A stretch of DNA of 32,830 nucleotides from Actinomycetota bacterium (GTDB taxonomy: Bacteria > Actinomycetota > Coriobacteriia > Anaerosomatales > Anaerosomataceae), in the NCBI GenBank assembly GCA_009773565.1, contig WSXY01000017.1, forward strand, positions 1 through 32,830, in the 5' to 3' direction. This document shows, one piece after another, positions 16,071-24,086 of the stretch. Within the stretch, counting starts at the first letter, position 1; the number at the start of each line of letters is the position of its first letter. The translations under genes and the position numbers were made by a program. Below the pieces are notes generated by a model. The model worked only from the letters and a program-made list of their open reading frames with translations. It was not told where the DNA came from and made no database searches.

Positions 16071-17500
16071 AGCGGGCTCCTCGGTAGGTCGAAGCGGAAG
16101 GTCACGCCGTTGCCGGGCGTCGATTCGACGGTGATGCTGCTCTCGTGCGCCTCGACGATCTCCTTCGCGATCGAGAGACCGAGGCCGGTGCCCTTTGGAG
16201 TGGTGCGCGCCTCGTCGACGCGGAAGAAGCGATCGAAGAGGCGGGGGATGACCTCCGGGTCGATCGCAGCTCCTTCGTTGTGGACCGCGAGCGAGACGGC
16301 ATCTTCACCCGGAGTCGCGGACAGGGTGACCGTCTCGCCGCTTTCGGAGTGCTTCAGCGCGTTGTCGAGGAGGACGACGAGCACCTGCGTGATGCGATCG
16401 CGATCGCACAACACTTCCAGCCGGTCGTCGGGTGCATCGACTGCAAGCGTTACTCCGTAACCGGCCGCGAGGGGGCGAAGCACGGTGGCGATGTCGTCGA
16501 GGAGCCCTGCCGCCGGCATGGATTCCTGCTTGAGCGTGAGGCTTCCCGCGTCAAGCTGCGCAAGCGTGAGCAGGTCTGCGACGAGTCGTCCGAGGCGGTC
16601 CACTTCGAGCGTCATCGTCCGCAAGAAGTCGTCGCGAACGGCGGGATCGTCCTTTGCGCCGCTGTCGAGCAACTCGAGGAGCCCCTTGATCGCCGATATC
16701 GGCGTACGCATCTCGTGGCTTGCGTCGGCGACGAACCGGCGTTGCGCCTGCTCCTGCGCCCTGAGCGCCGAGAATGCGTCACCGAGCGTCACGGCCATCC
16801 GGTTGTATGACTCGGCAAGCTCATGGATCTCGTCCGGTACGAGACCCGTCGGGAGCCGCTGGTCGAAGTCGCCATCCGCGATCGCTACGGCGGCCAGTGA
16901 CATCTGCCGCACACGGCGTCCGATGAACTCCGCGAAGGCGAACCCCAGCAGCCCGGAGACAATCAGGGCGATCCAGAAGGTGGTCCAGAGCCGACTCCGG
17001 ACAGCATCGAGAACCGCAAGCGAATCGGTGACCGGACTGGCGATGACGAGCACTGCCGCCCGCCGTCCTTCAGCGTCATGGATGACTTTGCCCGCAACGA
17101 CGTAGCCGCCGGGCTTGAGTGTCATGTGCGAGTAGGGGGGAGAGTCGGCGAGTCCCTGGATCCGGGCCTCCTCGAGCACGCCTGCTGGGGGACCCTCTTC
17201 GCCGACCGAGGCGATCGTCGTGCCGTCGATATCGTAGACCCACACGGCGTCGCCGTAGATCAGACCATGCTGATCCACCTCGGAGCGTATGCGCGCGCGG
17301 CTCTCGACGGTGAGGGGGAACTCCTTGCTCAGCTGCGATGCGAACGCCGTGGCGTCACTCAGGCTGTCGCTCTCGCCAAGCTGATTGAGGGTGATCTGGA
17401 GGCCCTGCGAGAGCGTCACCGATAGGATCAGGATCGCGACGATGGTGACGATGACGAAGAGTTCGGTCTGCCAGAGGCGAACCGACGGCCGCCTGGCCAT
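16067..17500 (-). CDS. HAMP-domain sensor histidine kinase
   Basis: This 477-residue protein has a membrane helix at 12-33, an external sensor region (about 34-170), a second helix (about 172-190), a HAMP linker (about 190-243), a HisKA domain with phospho-acceptor His262 in ADASHEMRTPISA, and a HATPase domain with an N box (VVLLDNALKHS) and GTGLGLSIAKEIVEAH. Architecture and length are those of EnvZ/PhoR-type kinases. The external region, with WVYDIDGT near 87-94, resembles a PAS/Cache-like fold, but no ligand can be named. It begins 3 bases after the response-regulator gene, which is its cognate partner. The adjacent cytochrome operon is the likely target. Confidence 0.94.
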   Translation of the reverse strand: MARRPSVRLWQTELFVIVTIVAILILSVTLSQGLQITLNQLGESDSLSDATAFASQLSKEFPLTVESRARIRSEVDQHGLIYGDAVWVYDIDGTTIASVGEEGPPAGVLEEARIQGLADSPPYSHMTLKPGGYVVAGKVIHDAEGRRAAVLVIASPVTDSLAVLDAVRSRLWTTFWIALIVSGLLGFAFAEFIGRRVRQMSLAAVAIADGDFDQRLPTGLVPDEIHELAESYNRMAVTLGDAFSALRAQEQAQRRFVADASHEMRTPISAIKGLLELLDSGAKDDPAVRDDFLRTMTLEVDRLGRLVADLLTLAQLDAGSLTLKQESMPAAGLLDDIATVLRPLAAGYGVTLAVDAPDDRLEVLCDRDRITQVLVVLLDNALKHSESGETVTLSATPGEDAVSLAVHNEGAAIDPEVIPRLFDRFFRVDEARTTPKGTGLGLSIAKEIVEAHESSITVESTPGNGVTFRFDLPRSPL

Positions 17501-17503
17501 GAC

Positions 17504-18187
17504 CTACTCCTGCCTCAGTCGGTAGCCGAAACCGCGAACCGTCAAGAGGTACTCGGGGTTCTTGGGGTCGGATTCCAGCTTCTCGCGCATGTTGTGTATA
17601 TGCACGTCGACTGCCCGCTCATCTCCGACCGGCGATTCATCCCACAGCGCTGCGAGAATCTCGACTCGCGAATACGCCTTGCCCGGCTGTCGCACCAGGA
17701 GCTGCAGGATCCCATACTCCGACGTCGTCAGATGCACCGGCTCGCCGCGCATCAGCACCTGGTGAGAGTCCGAGTCGATGCTCAGGTCGCCGAGCGTGAT
17801 GCGAGGCCGCTCGCCACCACCCCGGCTCACGCGCCGCAGGATCGCCTTCACCCTACTGACAAGCTCGCGAGGCGAGAACGGCTTGGTGACGTAGTCGTCG
17901 GCGCCGAACTCCAGACCGAGGATGCGGTCGACCTCATCGCCACGCGCGGAGAGCATGATGATCGGCACATCTGAGGTCTGACGGATGTCGCGCGCGAGGT
18001 CGAGACCGCTCTTGCCCGGCAGCATGACATCAAGGATGAGCAACTCTGGTTTCACTTCGGTGAAGAGGAACATGCCGCCCTTGGCGTCCCCGGCGACGTG
18101 CACCTCGTAGCCCTCCTGTTCGAGGGCGTAGCGCACGACCTTGAGGATCGATTCCTCGTCGTCGACGGCGACAATGCGTACCGACAT
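17504..18187 (-). CDS. PhoB/OmpR-type response regulator, partner of the adjacent kinase
   Basis: This 227-residue protein has a receiver domain with Asp9/Asp10, phospho-acceptor Asp53 and Lys102, and a C-terminal winged helix ending TVRGFGYRLRQE. The frame is open upstream to 18364, but ATG 18187 gives the standard N-terminus (MSVRIVAVDDEES) and has GGAG about 9 bases upstream. It heads the minus-strand operon with the kinase and small membrane protein. It is a close paralogue of the regulator embedded in the cytochrome operon at 13204-13890, which suggests duplication and shared or cross-talking control. Confidence 0.95.
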   Translation of the reverse strand: MSVRIVAVDDEESILKVVRYALEQEGYEVHVAGDAKGGMFLFTEVKPELLILDVMLPGKSGLDLARDIRQTSDVPIIMLSARGDEVDRILGLEFGADDYVTKPFSPRELVSRVKAILRRVSRGGGERPRITLGDLSIDSDSHQVLMRGEPVHLTTSEYGILQLLVRQPGKAYSRVEILAALWDESPVGDERAVDVHIHNMREKLESDPKNPEYLLTVRGFGYRLRQE

Positions 18188-18320
18188 GTCGGGCTCCGTA
18201 CGTTGCGATGTCCGATGCGGCTTTGGTCCCGCACGCTGGACACTCTGCACGAACGTGCTTGCCTGATCATTATGGAGCAATCCGCGCGCGCGTGGGAATG
18301 CGCCGGCTGCGGCCGCAGTT

Positions 18321-18349
18321 TTGCCTCTAGCACACGCGCTGGCTATACT
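18321..18349 (+). promoter_or_regulatory. Promoter of tRNA-Ser(CGA)
   Basis: TTGCCT (18321-18326), 17 bases, then TATACT (18344-18349), 44 bases before the mature tRNA. Spacing is ideal for a housekeeping sigma factor, and the elements match those of tRNA-Ser(GGA). Confidence 0.75.
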
Positions 18350-18393
18350 AACCGTTGCGCTCAAGAGCCGCTCGATGCGGCACGCGCCCCTGC

Positions 18394-18486
18394 GGAGGGG
18401 TGGCAGAGTGGTTGAATGCGGCAGTCTCGAAAACTGTTTAGGAGGTATCCCCTCCTACGAGGGTTCGAATCCCTCCCCCTCCGCCA
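18394..18486 (+). tRNA. tRNA-Ser (anticodon CGA)
   Basis: A 93-base class II tRNA with acceptor stem GGAGGGG paired to CCCCTCC, anticodon CGA at 18428-18430, a long variable arm, T-arm GGGTTCGAATCCC and an encoded CCA. Its acceptor stem and D-arm are identical to those of tRNA-Ser(UGA) at 4628-4717, pointing to a common origin. Confidence 0.96.
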
Positions 18487-18499
18487 TAGAGGACTTGAT

Positions 18500-18533
18500 G
18501 ACGCCCGCTTCTCGAATGCGAGAGGCGGGCGTC
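18500..18533. terminator. Bidirectional terminator after tRNA-Ser(CGA)
   Basis: A 15-pair hairpin (one G-T pair) with arms 18500-18514 and 18519-18533 and loop AATG. It lies 13 bases after the tRNA and directly after the stop of the minus-strand RlpA-like gene, so it can close both. Confidence 0.85.
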
Positions 18534-18534
18534 T

Positions 18535-19431
18535 CTACTTCCCGATGATGCGGTAGCGCACCTCGTGCACGCCGCTGAAGTCGAGGACTCGCACCACGCC
18601 CGGGCCGAGGTCGAACGTCCGTCCTTTGGTGTACGGACCGCGGTCGGCGACCTTGGCGACCGCGCGCTTGCCGTTGTACTCGAACTCGATGAGCGTTCCG
18701 AAAGGCAGCGTCTTATGCGCGACCATCATCGAGTAGGGGCCGATGGCCTCGCCGCTGGCTCCGCGTCCGGTGAAGTTGCGTCCGTAGTGCGATGCGACCG
18801 CGGTCTTCCAGGCACCTGACCCCGTGACCCGTGGGGGCTGCTTCGCCGGGGTTCGCTTGGCGCTTGCGGCGGCTCGCGCGTTGAACTCACGAAGAGCGGT
18901 CTCGTTTGCGGCCAGTTCCTTTCGGGCCGCAGCGACCTTCTCGGCCAGTCCATCGAGCGAGCGCTCTTGTGCAGTTTGAAGATCCAGCAACTTCCTGGCC
19001 GCGCCCTGCGCTTCGATTCGCGCTGTCTGTAGGGCCTCGAGCGTCTCAACGTCTTGTCGGGCGATGCGTGTCAGCACATCCCACCTGGTGATGAACTCCT
19101 CAAACGAAGTCGCGTCGAGCAGCACCGACAGGAAGCCGTCGTTATCTGAGCGGTAGGCGGTGAGCACCACCTTACCGAGCTCATCCCGTGCCTCCGACTC
19201 CGCCTGAACTGCGCGATCAAGGCTCGCTGAGGCCTGCGCCGCCGATGCCTGGGCCTGCAGGAATCGTGTCTGCGCAGCTTCATACTCCTGGCTGGCGCGC
19301 GTCGCGGTGGCGCGGCTTGCTGATGTCTGGGCGCTTGAGGGCGCGGCGTTCGCGGGCGCGCCATACGGCACCGCAAGGGTCAGGGCAACCACCGCGGCGA
19401 CGAAGAGCGCACTTGTGCTCCTTGAAAACAT
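18535..19431 (-). CDS. Secreted coiled-coil protein with RlpA-like double-psi beta-barrel
   Basis: This 298-residue protein has a signal peptide (about 1-29, ending ANA), a long Ala/Glu/Arg-rich coiled coil (about 35-190), a basic proline linker and a C-terminal RlpA-like domain (about 205-298) with ASHYG, TLPFGT, VADRGPY and FDLGPG. RlpA-like domains act on peptidoglycan glycan strands or bind them, and N-terminal coiled coils of this kind occur in CwlO/PcsB-type cell-wall hydrolases that are activated by FtsEX. The combination suggests a regulated cell-wall enzyme or wall-binding protein. The catalytic competence of the domain cannot be judged by eye. The ATG at 19431 has no strong ribosome site. 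It is divergent from the aminotransferase-like gene. Confidence 0.85.
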   Translation of the reverse strand: MFSRSTSALFVAAVVALTLAVPYGAPANAAPSSAQTSASRATATRASQEYEAAQTRFLQAQASAAQASASLDRAVQAESEARDELGKVVLTAYRSDNDGFLSVLLDATSFEEFITRWDVLTRIARQDVETLEALQTARIEAQGAARKLLDLQTAQERSLDGLAEKVAAARKELAANETALREFNARAAASAKRTPAKQPPRVTGSGAWKTAVASHYGRNFTGRGASGEAIGPYSMMVAHKTLPFGTLIEFEYNGKRAVAKVADRGPYTKGRTFDLGPGVVRVLDFSGVHEVRYRIIGK

Positions 19432-19502
19432 CCGTGCAGTGTATCAGGCGTCGCGGGCGGTAGACTAACACCTGAAGCGTTTCACCGGCGAAGGGCGCAC
19501 CC

Positions 19503-20699
19503 ATGACGTTCCAGATAGACGCGGTCCGAGAAGCGTTCCCGGCGCTCCGGGAAGGCGCAGCTCACTTCGACGCGCCAGGCGGTACGCTCGTCCCGTCAGT
19601 GGTTGCCGACGCCGTTCGCGACGCTCTCGCCTCGGCCACCTGTCAGCGCGGCACGATCACCCCTGCGGAGCGGCGCACCGACGCGATTGTTCTCGGCGCA
19701 CGCCAGGCTATGGCGGATCTTCTCGGCGTCGATCCCGGCGGCGTCGTGTTCGGGCGGAGCATGACGCAGCTGACCTTTGACTTTGCACGCACGATTGCGG
19801 AGTCCTGGAGTGTGGGTGACGAGGTCGTCGTCTCGCGCCTGGACCATGATGCGAACATCCGCCCGTGGGTCTATGCCGCGAAGCGCGTTGGCGCGACGGT
19901 CCGCTACGCGGAATTCGACCCTGCGACCGGCGAGGTCACGGCCAACGACGTCGAGCGTCAGCTGAGCGATCGTACCCGGCTGGTCGCCATCACCGCAGCA
20001 TCGAATCTCATCGGCACGCGTCCTGCGATTCGCGAGATCGCCGAGCGCGTCCATGCGCATGGGGCGCATCTGTACGTCGACGGCGTGCACAACACGCCGC
20101 ATGCGTTCGTCGACGTGCCCGCGATGGGCGCCGACTTCTACGTCTGCTCACCCTACAAGTTCTGCGGCCCGCACCACGGCGTGCTGGCCGCGTCGCCAGC
20201 GCTCCTCGAAACACTCCTGCCCGAGAAGCTGTTGCCGTCGGTGAACACGGTGCCCGAGCGATTCGAGCTTGGCACGCTCCCGTGGGAGTTACTGGCCGGC
20301 GCGACCGCTGCGGTCGACTTCCTCGCAAGTCTCGGTGATGCGGCGCCGACGCGCCGCGAGCGTCTGCGGAGCGGAATGACCGCACTAGCCGCGCATGAGG
20401 ATGCCCTGCGCCGGAAGATCGAAGCCGGCCTTGCCGGGCATCCGCGGATCACGCTCTACTCGCGCGCGCAGGTGCGCACGCCGACGTTGCTCTTCACGGT
20501 GGACGGCATGGAGCCGCGAGCAGTTTCCGAGCGTCTTGGCGAGTTCAGCATCAACGCGCCCGCGAGCTCGTTCTACGCGCTCGAAGCATCGCAGGCGCTC
20601 GGGTTGGGCGAAGCCGGCGGCGTCCGTCTCGGCCTGGCGCCGTACAGTTGTGTCGAGGACGTCGAACGCTTGCTGGAGGCGCTTCGCGGCATCATCTGA
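19503..20699 (+). CDS. Class V aminotransferase-like protein (cysteine desulfurase-like, TIGR01976 type)
   Basis: This 398-residue PLP enzyme has the cysteine-desulfurase fold: DHDAN (114-118), VDGVHNTPH with Asp193 and His196, and the PLP lysine Lys219 in SPYKFCGPHHG. It resembles the TIGR01976 group, named cysteine desulfurase-like. The mobile-loop catalytic cysteine of IscS/SufS is not evident: the corresponding C-terminal region reads NAPASSFYALEASQAL with no Cys. It may therefore use another substrate or be a lyase or epimerase. A TAGACT -10-like element lies at 19461 and AAGG precedes the ATG. No IscU or SufU gene is adjacent. Confidence 0.88.
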   Translation: MTFQIDAVREAFPALREGAAHFDAPGGTLVPSVVADAVRDALASATCQRGTITPAERRTDAIVLGARQAMADLLGVDPGGVVFGRSMTQLTFDFARTIAESWSVGDEVVVSRLDHDANIRPWVYAAKRVGATVRYAEFDPATGEVTANDVERQLSDRTRLVAITAASNLIGTRPAIREIAERVHAHGAHLYVDGVHNTPHAFVDVPAMGADFYVCSPYKFCGPHHGVLAASPALLETLLPEKLLPSVNTVPERFELGTLPWELLAGATAAVDFLASLGDAAPTRRERLRSGMTALAAHEDALRRKIEAGLAGHPRITLYSRAQVRTPTLLFTVDGMEPRAVSERLGEFSINAPASSFYALEASQALGLGEAGGVRLGLAPYSCVEDVERLLEALRGII

Positions 20700-20794
20700 C
20701 GCGGTCGCAGCCGTTCAATCTCTGGCACTCCGCCTAGACCTGCGTGTGGTCCGCATTATGGTCGAGTTGCCACATCCTGGTACACTATCTGCCA

Positions 20795-20821
20795 CGCACA
20801 GGCGAGGGGTCGCCGTGTGCG
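20795..20821 (+). promoter_or_regulatory. Strong leader hairpin of the amino-acid ABC operon
   Basis: CGCACAGGCG (20795-20804) pairs with CGCC-g-TGTGCG (20811-20821) around AGGGGT, giving ten pairs with one bulged G. It lies 14 bases after a TACACT element (20781-20786) and 86 bases before the ATPase start, so it would form near the 5' end of the mRNA. It could stabilise the message or take part in attenuation. Confidence 0.45.
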
Positions 20822-20906
20822 TCATCCGCCTTACAATCGGGGGGCTTCAGCAGGTGCGACTTCGTGCACTATTCAACATCAAGGCTGCCCCGGCAGAGGA
20901 GCAACG

Positions 20907-21625
20907 TTGATCAAGCTTGTCGGTGTGTGTAAGCACTTCGGTAGTCACTATGCCCTCAAGAACATCGACCTCGAGGTTCCGACCGGCCAGAAGCTCATCG
21001 TCATCGGGCCGTCGGGCTCGGGTAAGTCGACGCTCATTCGATGCATGAACATGCTTGAGAAGCCAAGTTCTGGCCAGGTGATCGTCGACGGTGTCGACCT
21101 CACCGCGCTCCGATCGCCAGGGTCAGGCAATCGGTCGCGATGGTATTCCAGCAGTTCAACCTCTACCCCCATAAGACGGTGCTCGAGAACATCGCGCTCG
21201 CCCCGATCGTCGTGTGCGGTATCTCGAAGGTAGAGGCCACCGAGTCGGCTCTCAAGTATCTCGACCGCGTAGGCCTTCGCGAGAAGGCGGATCAGTATCC
21301 GGCTCAGCTGTCCGGCGGACAGCAGCAGCGGGTCGCCATCGCGCGCGCGCTCAATATGCACCCCAAGGTCATGCTCTTCGATGAGCCAACGTCGGCACTC
21401 GACCCGGAGATGATCCAGGAAGTGCTTGAGGTCATCATCGGCCTGGCGAACAGTGGTATCACCATGGTCGTCGTCACCCACGAGATGGGCCTCGCCAAAG
21501 AGGCGGGGGACCGCGTCATCTTCCTCGATGACGGTGTCATCCTCGAGGATGGTACGCCCCAGCACTTCTTCGAGAACCCGCAGCACGACCGAACGAAGCA
21601 GTTCCTGAGCAAGATCCTGCGGTAA
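20907..21625 (+). pseudogene. Polar amino-acid ABC transporter ATPase, frameshifted
   Basis: Read in two frames this is a complete GlnQ/HisP-type ATPase of about 239 residues. The first part (TTG 20907 with GAGGAG upstream) has Walker [10 protein letters not shown] and runs to VDGVDLTA. The second part, in another frame, resumes near 21110 with PIARVRQ and has the Q-loop [11 protein letters not shown], signature [14 protein letters not shown], Walker [13 protein letters not shown] and the H-loop THE. The shift lies at about 21095-21115. About two or three residues expected in this loop also seem absent, so a small deletion is likely. No slippery heptamer is present there. Because the binding protein and both permeases are intact, a sequencing or assembly error is a real alternative to gene decay. 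ATG 21140 alone would give a domain without Walker A. Confidence 0.88.
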
Positions 21626-21652
21626 CGCTCAGTCGCTCAACCCTGGTTCGTC

Positions 21653-21668
21653 GAGACCACCCGGTCTC
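21653..21668 (+). terminator. Weak hairpin after the ATPase gene
   Basis: GAGACC and GGTCTC pair around ACCC, followed by TTCT. With six pairs it could cause partial termination or mRNA processing between the ATPase and binding-protein genes. Confidence 0.35.
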
Positions 21669-21701
21669 TTCTGCACTGTCGGCACCGTCAGCGTTACGTA
21701 T

Positions 21702-21718
21702 CCCGGGCGCAGCCCGGG
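21702..21718 (+). promoter_or_regulatory. Hairpin just upstream of the binding-protein gene
   Basis: CCCGGGC and GCCCGGG form a perfect seven-pair stem with loop GCA, ending a few bases before the GAAGGAGGA ribosome site. In transporter operons such hairpins can protect the binding-protein mRNA and raise its level relative to the permeases. That role is inferred. Confidence 0.35.
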
Positions 21719-21732
21719 GCGAAGGAGGAAGC

Positions 21733-22563
21733 ATGAAGAAATCAGCTCTGCTGGTACTGCTCGCGCTCTCCCTGGTTCTGGGGGCTTTCGCTCTCGCCGG
21801 GTGTGGCGCAAAGGAGGAGGCAGCTGCTCCCGAGACTGAGCCTGCGGTGGAGTTGCCGGCCGGCGCAAAGGCCATCAAGGACGCGGGCGTTCTGCGCGTG
21901 GGCGTTAAGGCCGACGTACCGAACTTCGGCCTGCAGGATGCGGCCACCGGCGAGTTTGCCGGCATGGAGATCGACCTCGCGAAGGCGATCGCCAAGCGCA
22001 TCGGTATCGCCGAGGATAAGGTCAAGTTCGAGGCCGTTACCGCGAAGACCCGTGGTCCGCTGCTCGACAATGGTCAGCTCGACCTCGTCATCGCCACCTT
22101 CACCATCAAGCCTGAGCGCCTCGAGCAGTGGAACTTCTCCAAGCCCTACTACCAGGACGAAGTCGGTCTGCTTGTGAAGAACTCGTCCGGCATCAAGAGC
22201 CTCGCCGACCTCAACGGCAAGACTGTCGGCGTCGCGCAGGGCGCAACGTCGCACGATGCGGTCCAGGCCGAAGCTGACAAGGCGGGCGTCAAGGTCACGT
22301 TCCTGGAGTTCGCGACCTATCCCGAGATCAACGCCGCCCTCGAGTCCGGCCGCGTCGATGCGTTCTCGGTCGACAAGTCCATCCTTTCGGGTTACCTGAC
22401 CGAGAACTCCACGATCCTTCCCGATGGCTTCTCGCCGCAGGACTACGGCATCGCCAGCAAGAAGGGCACGGATGATCTGACGACCTTCATCAACGGCATG
22501 CTTGCCGAGATGGAGACCAACGGCGAGATGAAGACCCTGCTCGAGAAGTGGTCATTGAACTGA
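21733..22563 (+). CDS. Extracellular amino-acid-binding lipoprotein of an ABC transporter
   Basis: This 276-residue protein is a family 3 solute-binding protein. It has a lipoprotein signal with lipobox LAGC and the lipidated Cys24, an acidic linker, and the binding fold starting with GVLRVGVKAD and the family signature FAGMEIDLAKAIAKRIG. It captures a polar or charged amino acid outside the membrane; glutamine, glutamate, aspartate or histidine cannot be told apart here. A GGAGGA ribosome site is well placed. The order ATPase, binding protein, permease, permease is standard for this family. Confidence 0.93.
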   Translation: MKKSALLVLLALSLVLGAFALAGCGAKEEAAAPETEPAVELPAGAKAIKDAGVLRVGVKADVPNFGLQDAATGEFAGMEIDLAKAIAKRIGIAEDKVKFEAVTAKTRGPLLDNGQLDLVIATFTIKPERLEQWNFSKPYYQDEVGLLVKNSSGIKSLADLNGKTVGVAQGATSHDAVQAEADKAGVKVTFLEFATYPEINAALESGRVDAFSVDKSILSGYLTENSTILPDGFSPQDYGIASKKGTDDLTTFINGMLAEMETNGEMKTLLEKWSLN

Positions 22564-22590
22564 TCCTCGTGATCAGGACATAACGACAGC

Positions 22591-23298
22591 ATGACGGAGC
22601 TCATCGCGGGCATAGGCTTTCTCCAGGAGGGACCGTTCGCTATCCCTCGCTGGGAGGCGCTGTTCTCGAACATCGATGTGCTCTGGGCCGGAGCGCTCGT
22701 AACGCTTCTGGTGGCATCCCTGGGGCTAGCCATGGCGCTAGCCCTGGGGACTGTCATCGGCGTGATGTCGGCGTCGCACTGGCGGATCCCGCGGGCCTTC
22801 GCTCGCGTCTACGTCGAGTTCTATCAGAACACGCCGCTGCTCATTCAGGTGTTCATGCTCTACAACGCGATTCCGCTCATCTATCCGGGATTGTTCATTC
22901 CAGTCATCGTCATCGGAGTCTTCGGCGTTGGTATGTACCACGGTGCCTACATCGCCGAGGTCGTCCGCGCCGGTATCCAGTCCATCGGGCGTGGTCAGCT
23001 CGAGGCGGCGCTGTCACAGGGATTCACCTACGTCGGCGCGATGCGCTTCATCATCATTCCGCAGGCGATGCGCATCGTCCTTCCGCCACTGACCAACCAG
23101 GCAGTCAACCTCATCAAGAACACTTCGGTCATCGCCATCATCGCCGGCGGAGACCTCATGTACGCTGGCGATTCCTTCGCGGGTCGCTATGGTCATTACG
23201 GCCCGACGTACGTCGTGGTCGGGCTTCTCTACTTCCTGATGTGCTTCCCGCTTGCGCGGCTCACGCGGCGCCTTGAAGACCGCATGATGGCCGCATAG
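22591..23298 (+). CDS. Amino-acid ABC transporter permease 1
   Basis: This 235-residue membrane protein has five to six helices and the HisM/GlnP-type region VEFYQNTPLLIQ at about 71-82. The cytoplasmic EAA loop (EAALSQGFTYVGAMRFIIIPQA) docks onto the ATPase. The N-terminal 30 residues form an extension before the first helix. The stop codon shares a base with the GTG of the next permease gene. It should form a heterodimer with permease 2. Confidence 0.93.
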   Translation: MTELIAGIGFLQEGPFAIPRWEALFSNIDVLWAGALVTLLVASLGLAMALALGTVIGVMSASHWRIPRAFARVYVEFYQNTPLLIQVFMLYNAIPLIYPGLFIPVIVIGVFGVGMYHGAYIAEVVRAGIQSIGRGQLEAALSQGFTYVGAMRFIIIPQAMRIVLPPLTNQAVNLIKNTSVIAIIAGGDLMYAGDSFAGRYGHYGPTYVVVGLLYFLMCFPLARLTRRLEDRMMAA

Positions 23299-23984
23299 TG
23301 GATGCCTTCATGAACACCCCAGTCATGCTGATGCTGTCAGACCCGGTGCTGTATATCGGCCTCGGACGCGGCCTGCTCTTAACGCTGCAGATATCCGTGA
23401 TGTCCATCGCGCTGAGCTTCGTCTTCGGCACGATCATCGGGTCGATGCGGTACTCGGGGCTGCCGGTCCTCAGTCAGATCGCCACGACGTACATCGAGTT
23501 CATCCGCAACCTGCCAACGCTTTTGCTTATTCTCGTGAGCTACTTTGTGCTGGGCCTTCCCGCGATGTGGGCCGCTACGATCGGTCTGACCATCTACACG
23601 TCGGCGATCATCGCCGAGATCATCCGGGGCGGTCTTAACTCGGTGCCCGAGGGGCAGTGGGAGGCAGCGCGGTCGCAGGGCTTCTCGTTCCTGCAGTCGA
23701 TGAGGTACATCGTGCTGCCGCCGTCGGTCGTGAAGATGATTCCGGCGATCGTCTCCCAGTTCGTTACCGCCATCAAGGACTCATCGTTCGCCATGGCGAT
23801 CGGTGCATACGAGCTGATGTTCAAAGGGACGATCCTCGCGGCCAAGTACTGGAAGCCGTCGCAGATAATCACGATCTACGTGGTGATCTCGATGGTGTAC
23901 TTCGTAATCAACTTCACAATCTCGATGATCGCCCGACGCCTGCAAACCAAGCTGTCGATAGGTCGCGGCTCGATCGGTTCCTAG
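23298..23984 (+). CDS. Amino-acid ABC transporter permease 2
   Basis: This 228-residue membrane protein has the same family features: IEFIRNLPTLLLIL at about 65-78 and the EAA loop EAARSQGFSFLQSMRYIVLPPS. GTG 23298 overlaps the previous stop by one base; ATG 23310 is an alternative start. It is the last gene of the transporter operon. Confidence 0.92.
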   Translation: MDAFMNTPVMLMLSDPVLYIGLGRGLLLTLQISVMSIALSFVFGTIIGSMRYSGLPVLSQIATTYIEFIRNLPTLLLILVSYFVLGLPAMWAATIGLTIYTSAIIAEIIRGGLNSVPEGQWEAARSQGFSFLQSMRYIVLPPSVVKMIPAIVSQFVTAIKDSSFAMAIGAYELMFKGTILAAKYWKPSQIITIYVVISMVYFVINFTISMIARRLQTKLSIGRGSIGS

Positions 23985-24069
23985 TGGGCGTCACGCTGCC
24001 CGCCCTTCTGGCTTCGCACCCCTTTCGTGCTACGTGCACCCCCTGCCTTGCCCAGTGCAATCACTTGTG

Positions 24070-24086
24070 TTGATGTTAAGTATCAA
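24070..24086. promoter_or_regulatory. 17-base inverted repeat, candidate operator
   Basis: TTGAT-N7-ATCAA, with a further T/A pair near the centre. It lies 92 bases before the C_GCAxxG_C_C gene in an AT-rich patch, and overlaps a second small palindrome, AGTAT-CAA-ATACT (24079-24091). FNR-type sites have the same half-sites but a spacer of four, so FNR itself does not fit. Confidence 0.45.

Noticed and set aside
18188-18364. N-terminal extension of the minus-strand response regulator
   Set aside because: It adds 59 residues unrelated to receiver domains and runs through the region containing the tRNA-Ser(CGA) promoter on the other strand.
21090-21120. Programmed ribosomal frameshift in the ABC ATPase gene
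   Set aside because: No slippery heptamer, internal Shine-Dalgarno or downstream structure was found at the junction, and this family is not known to need one.
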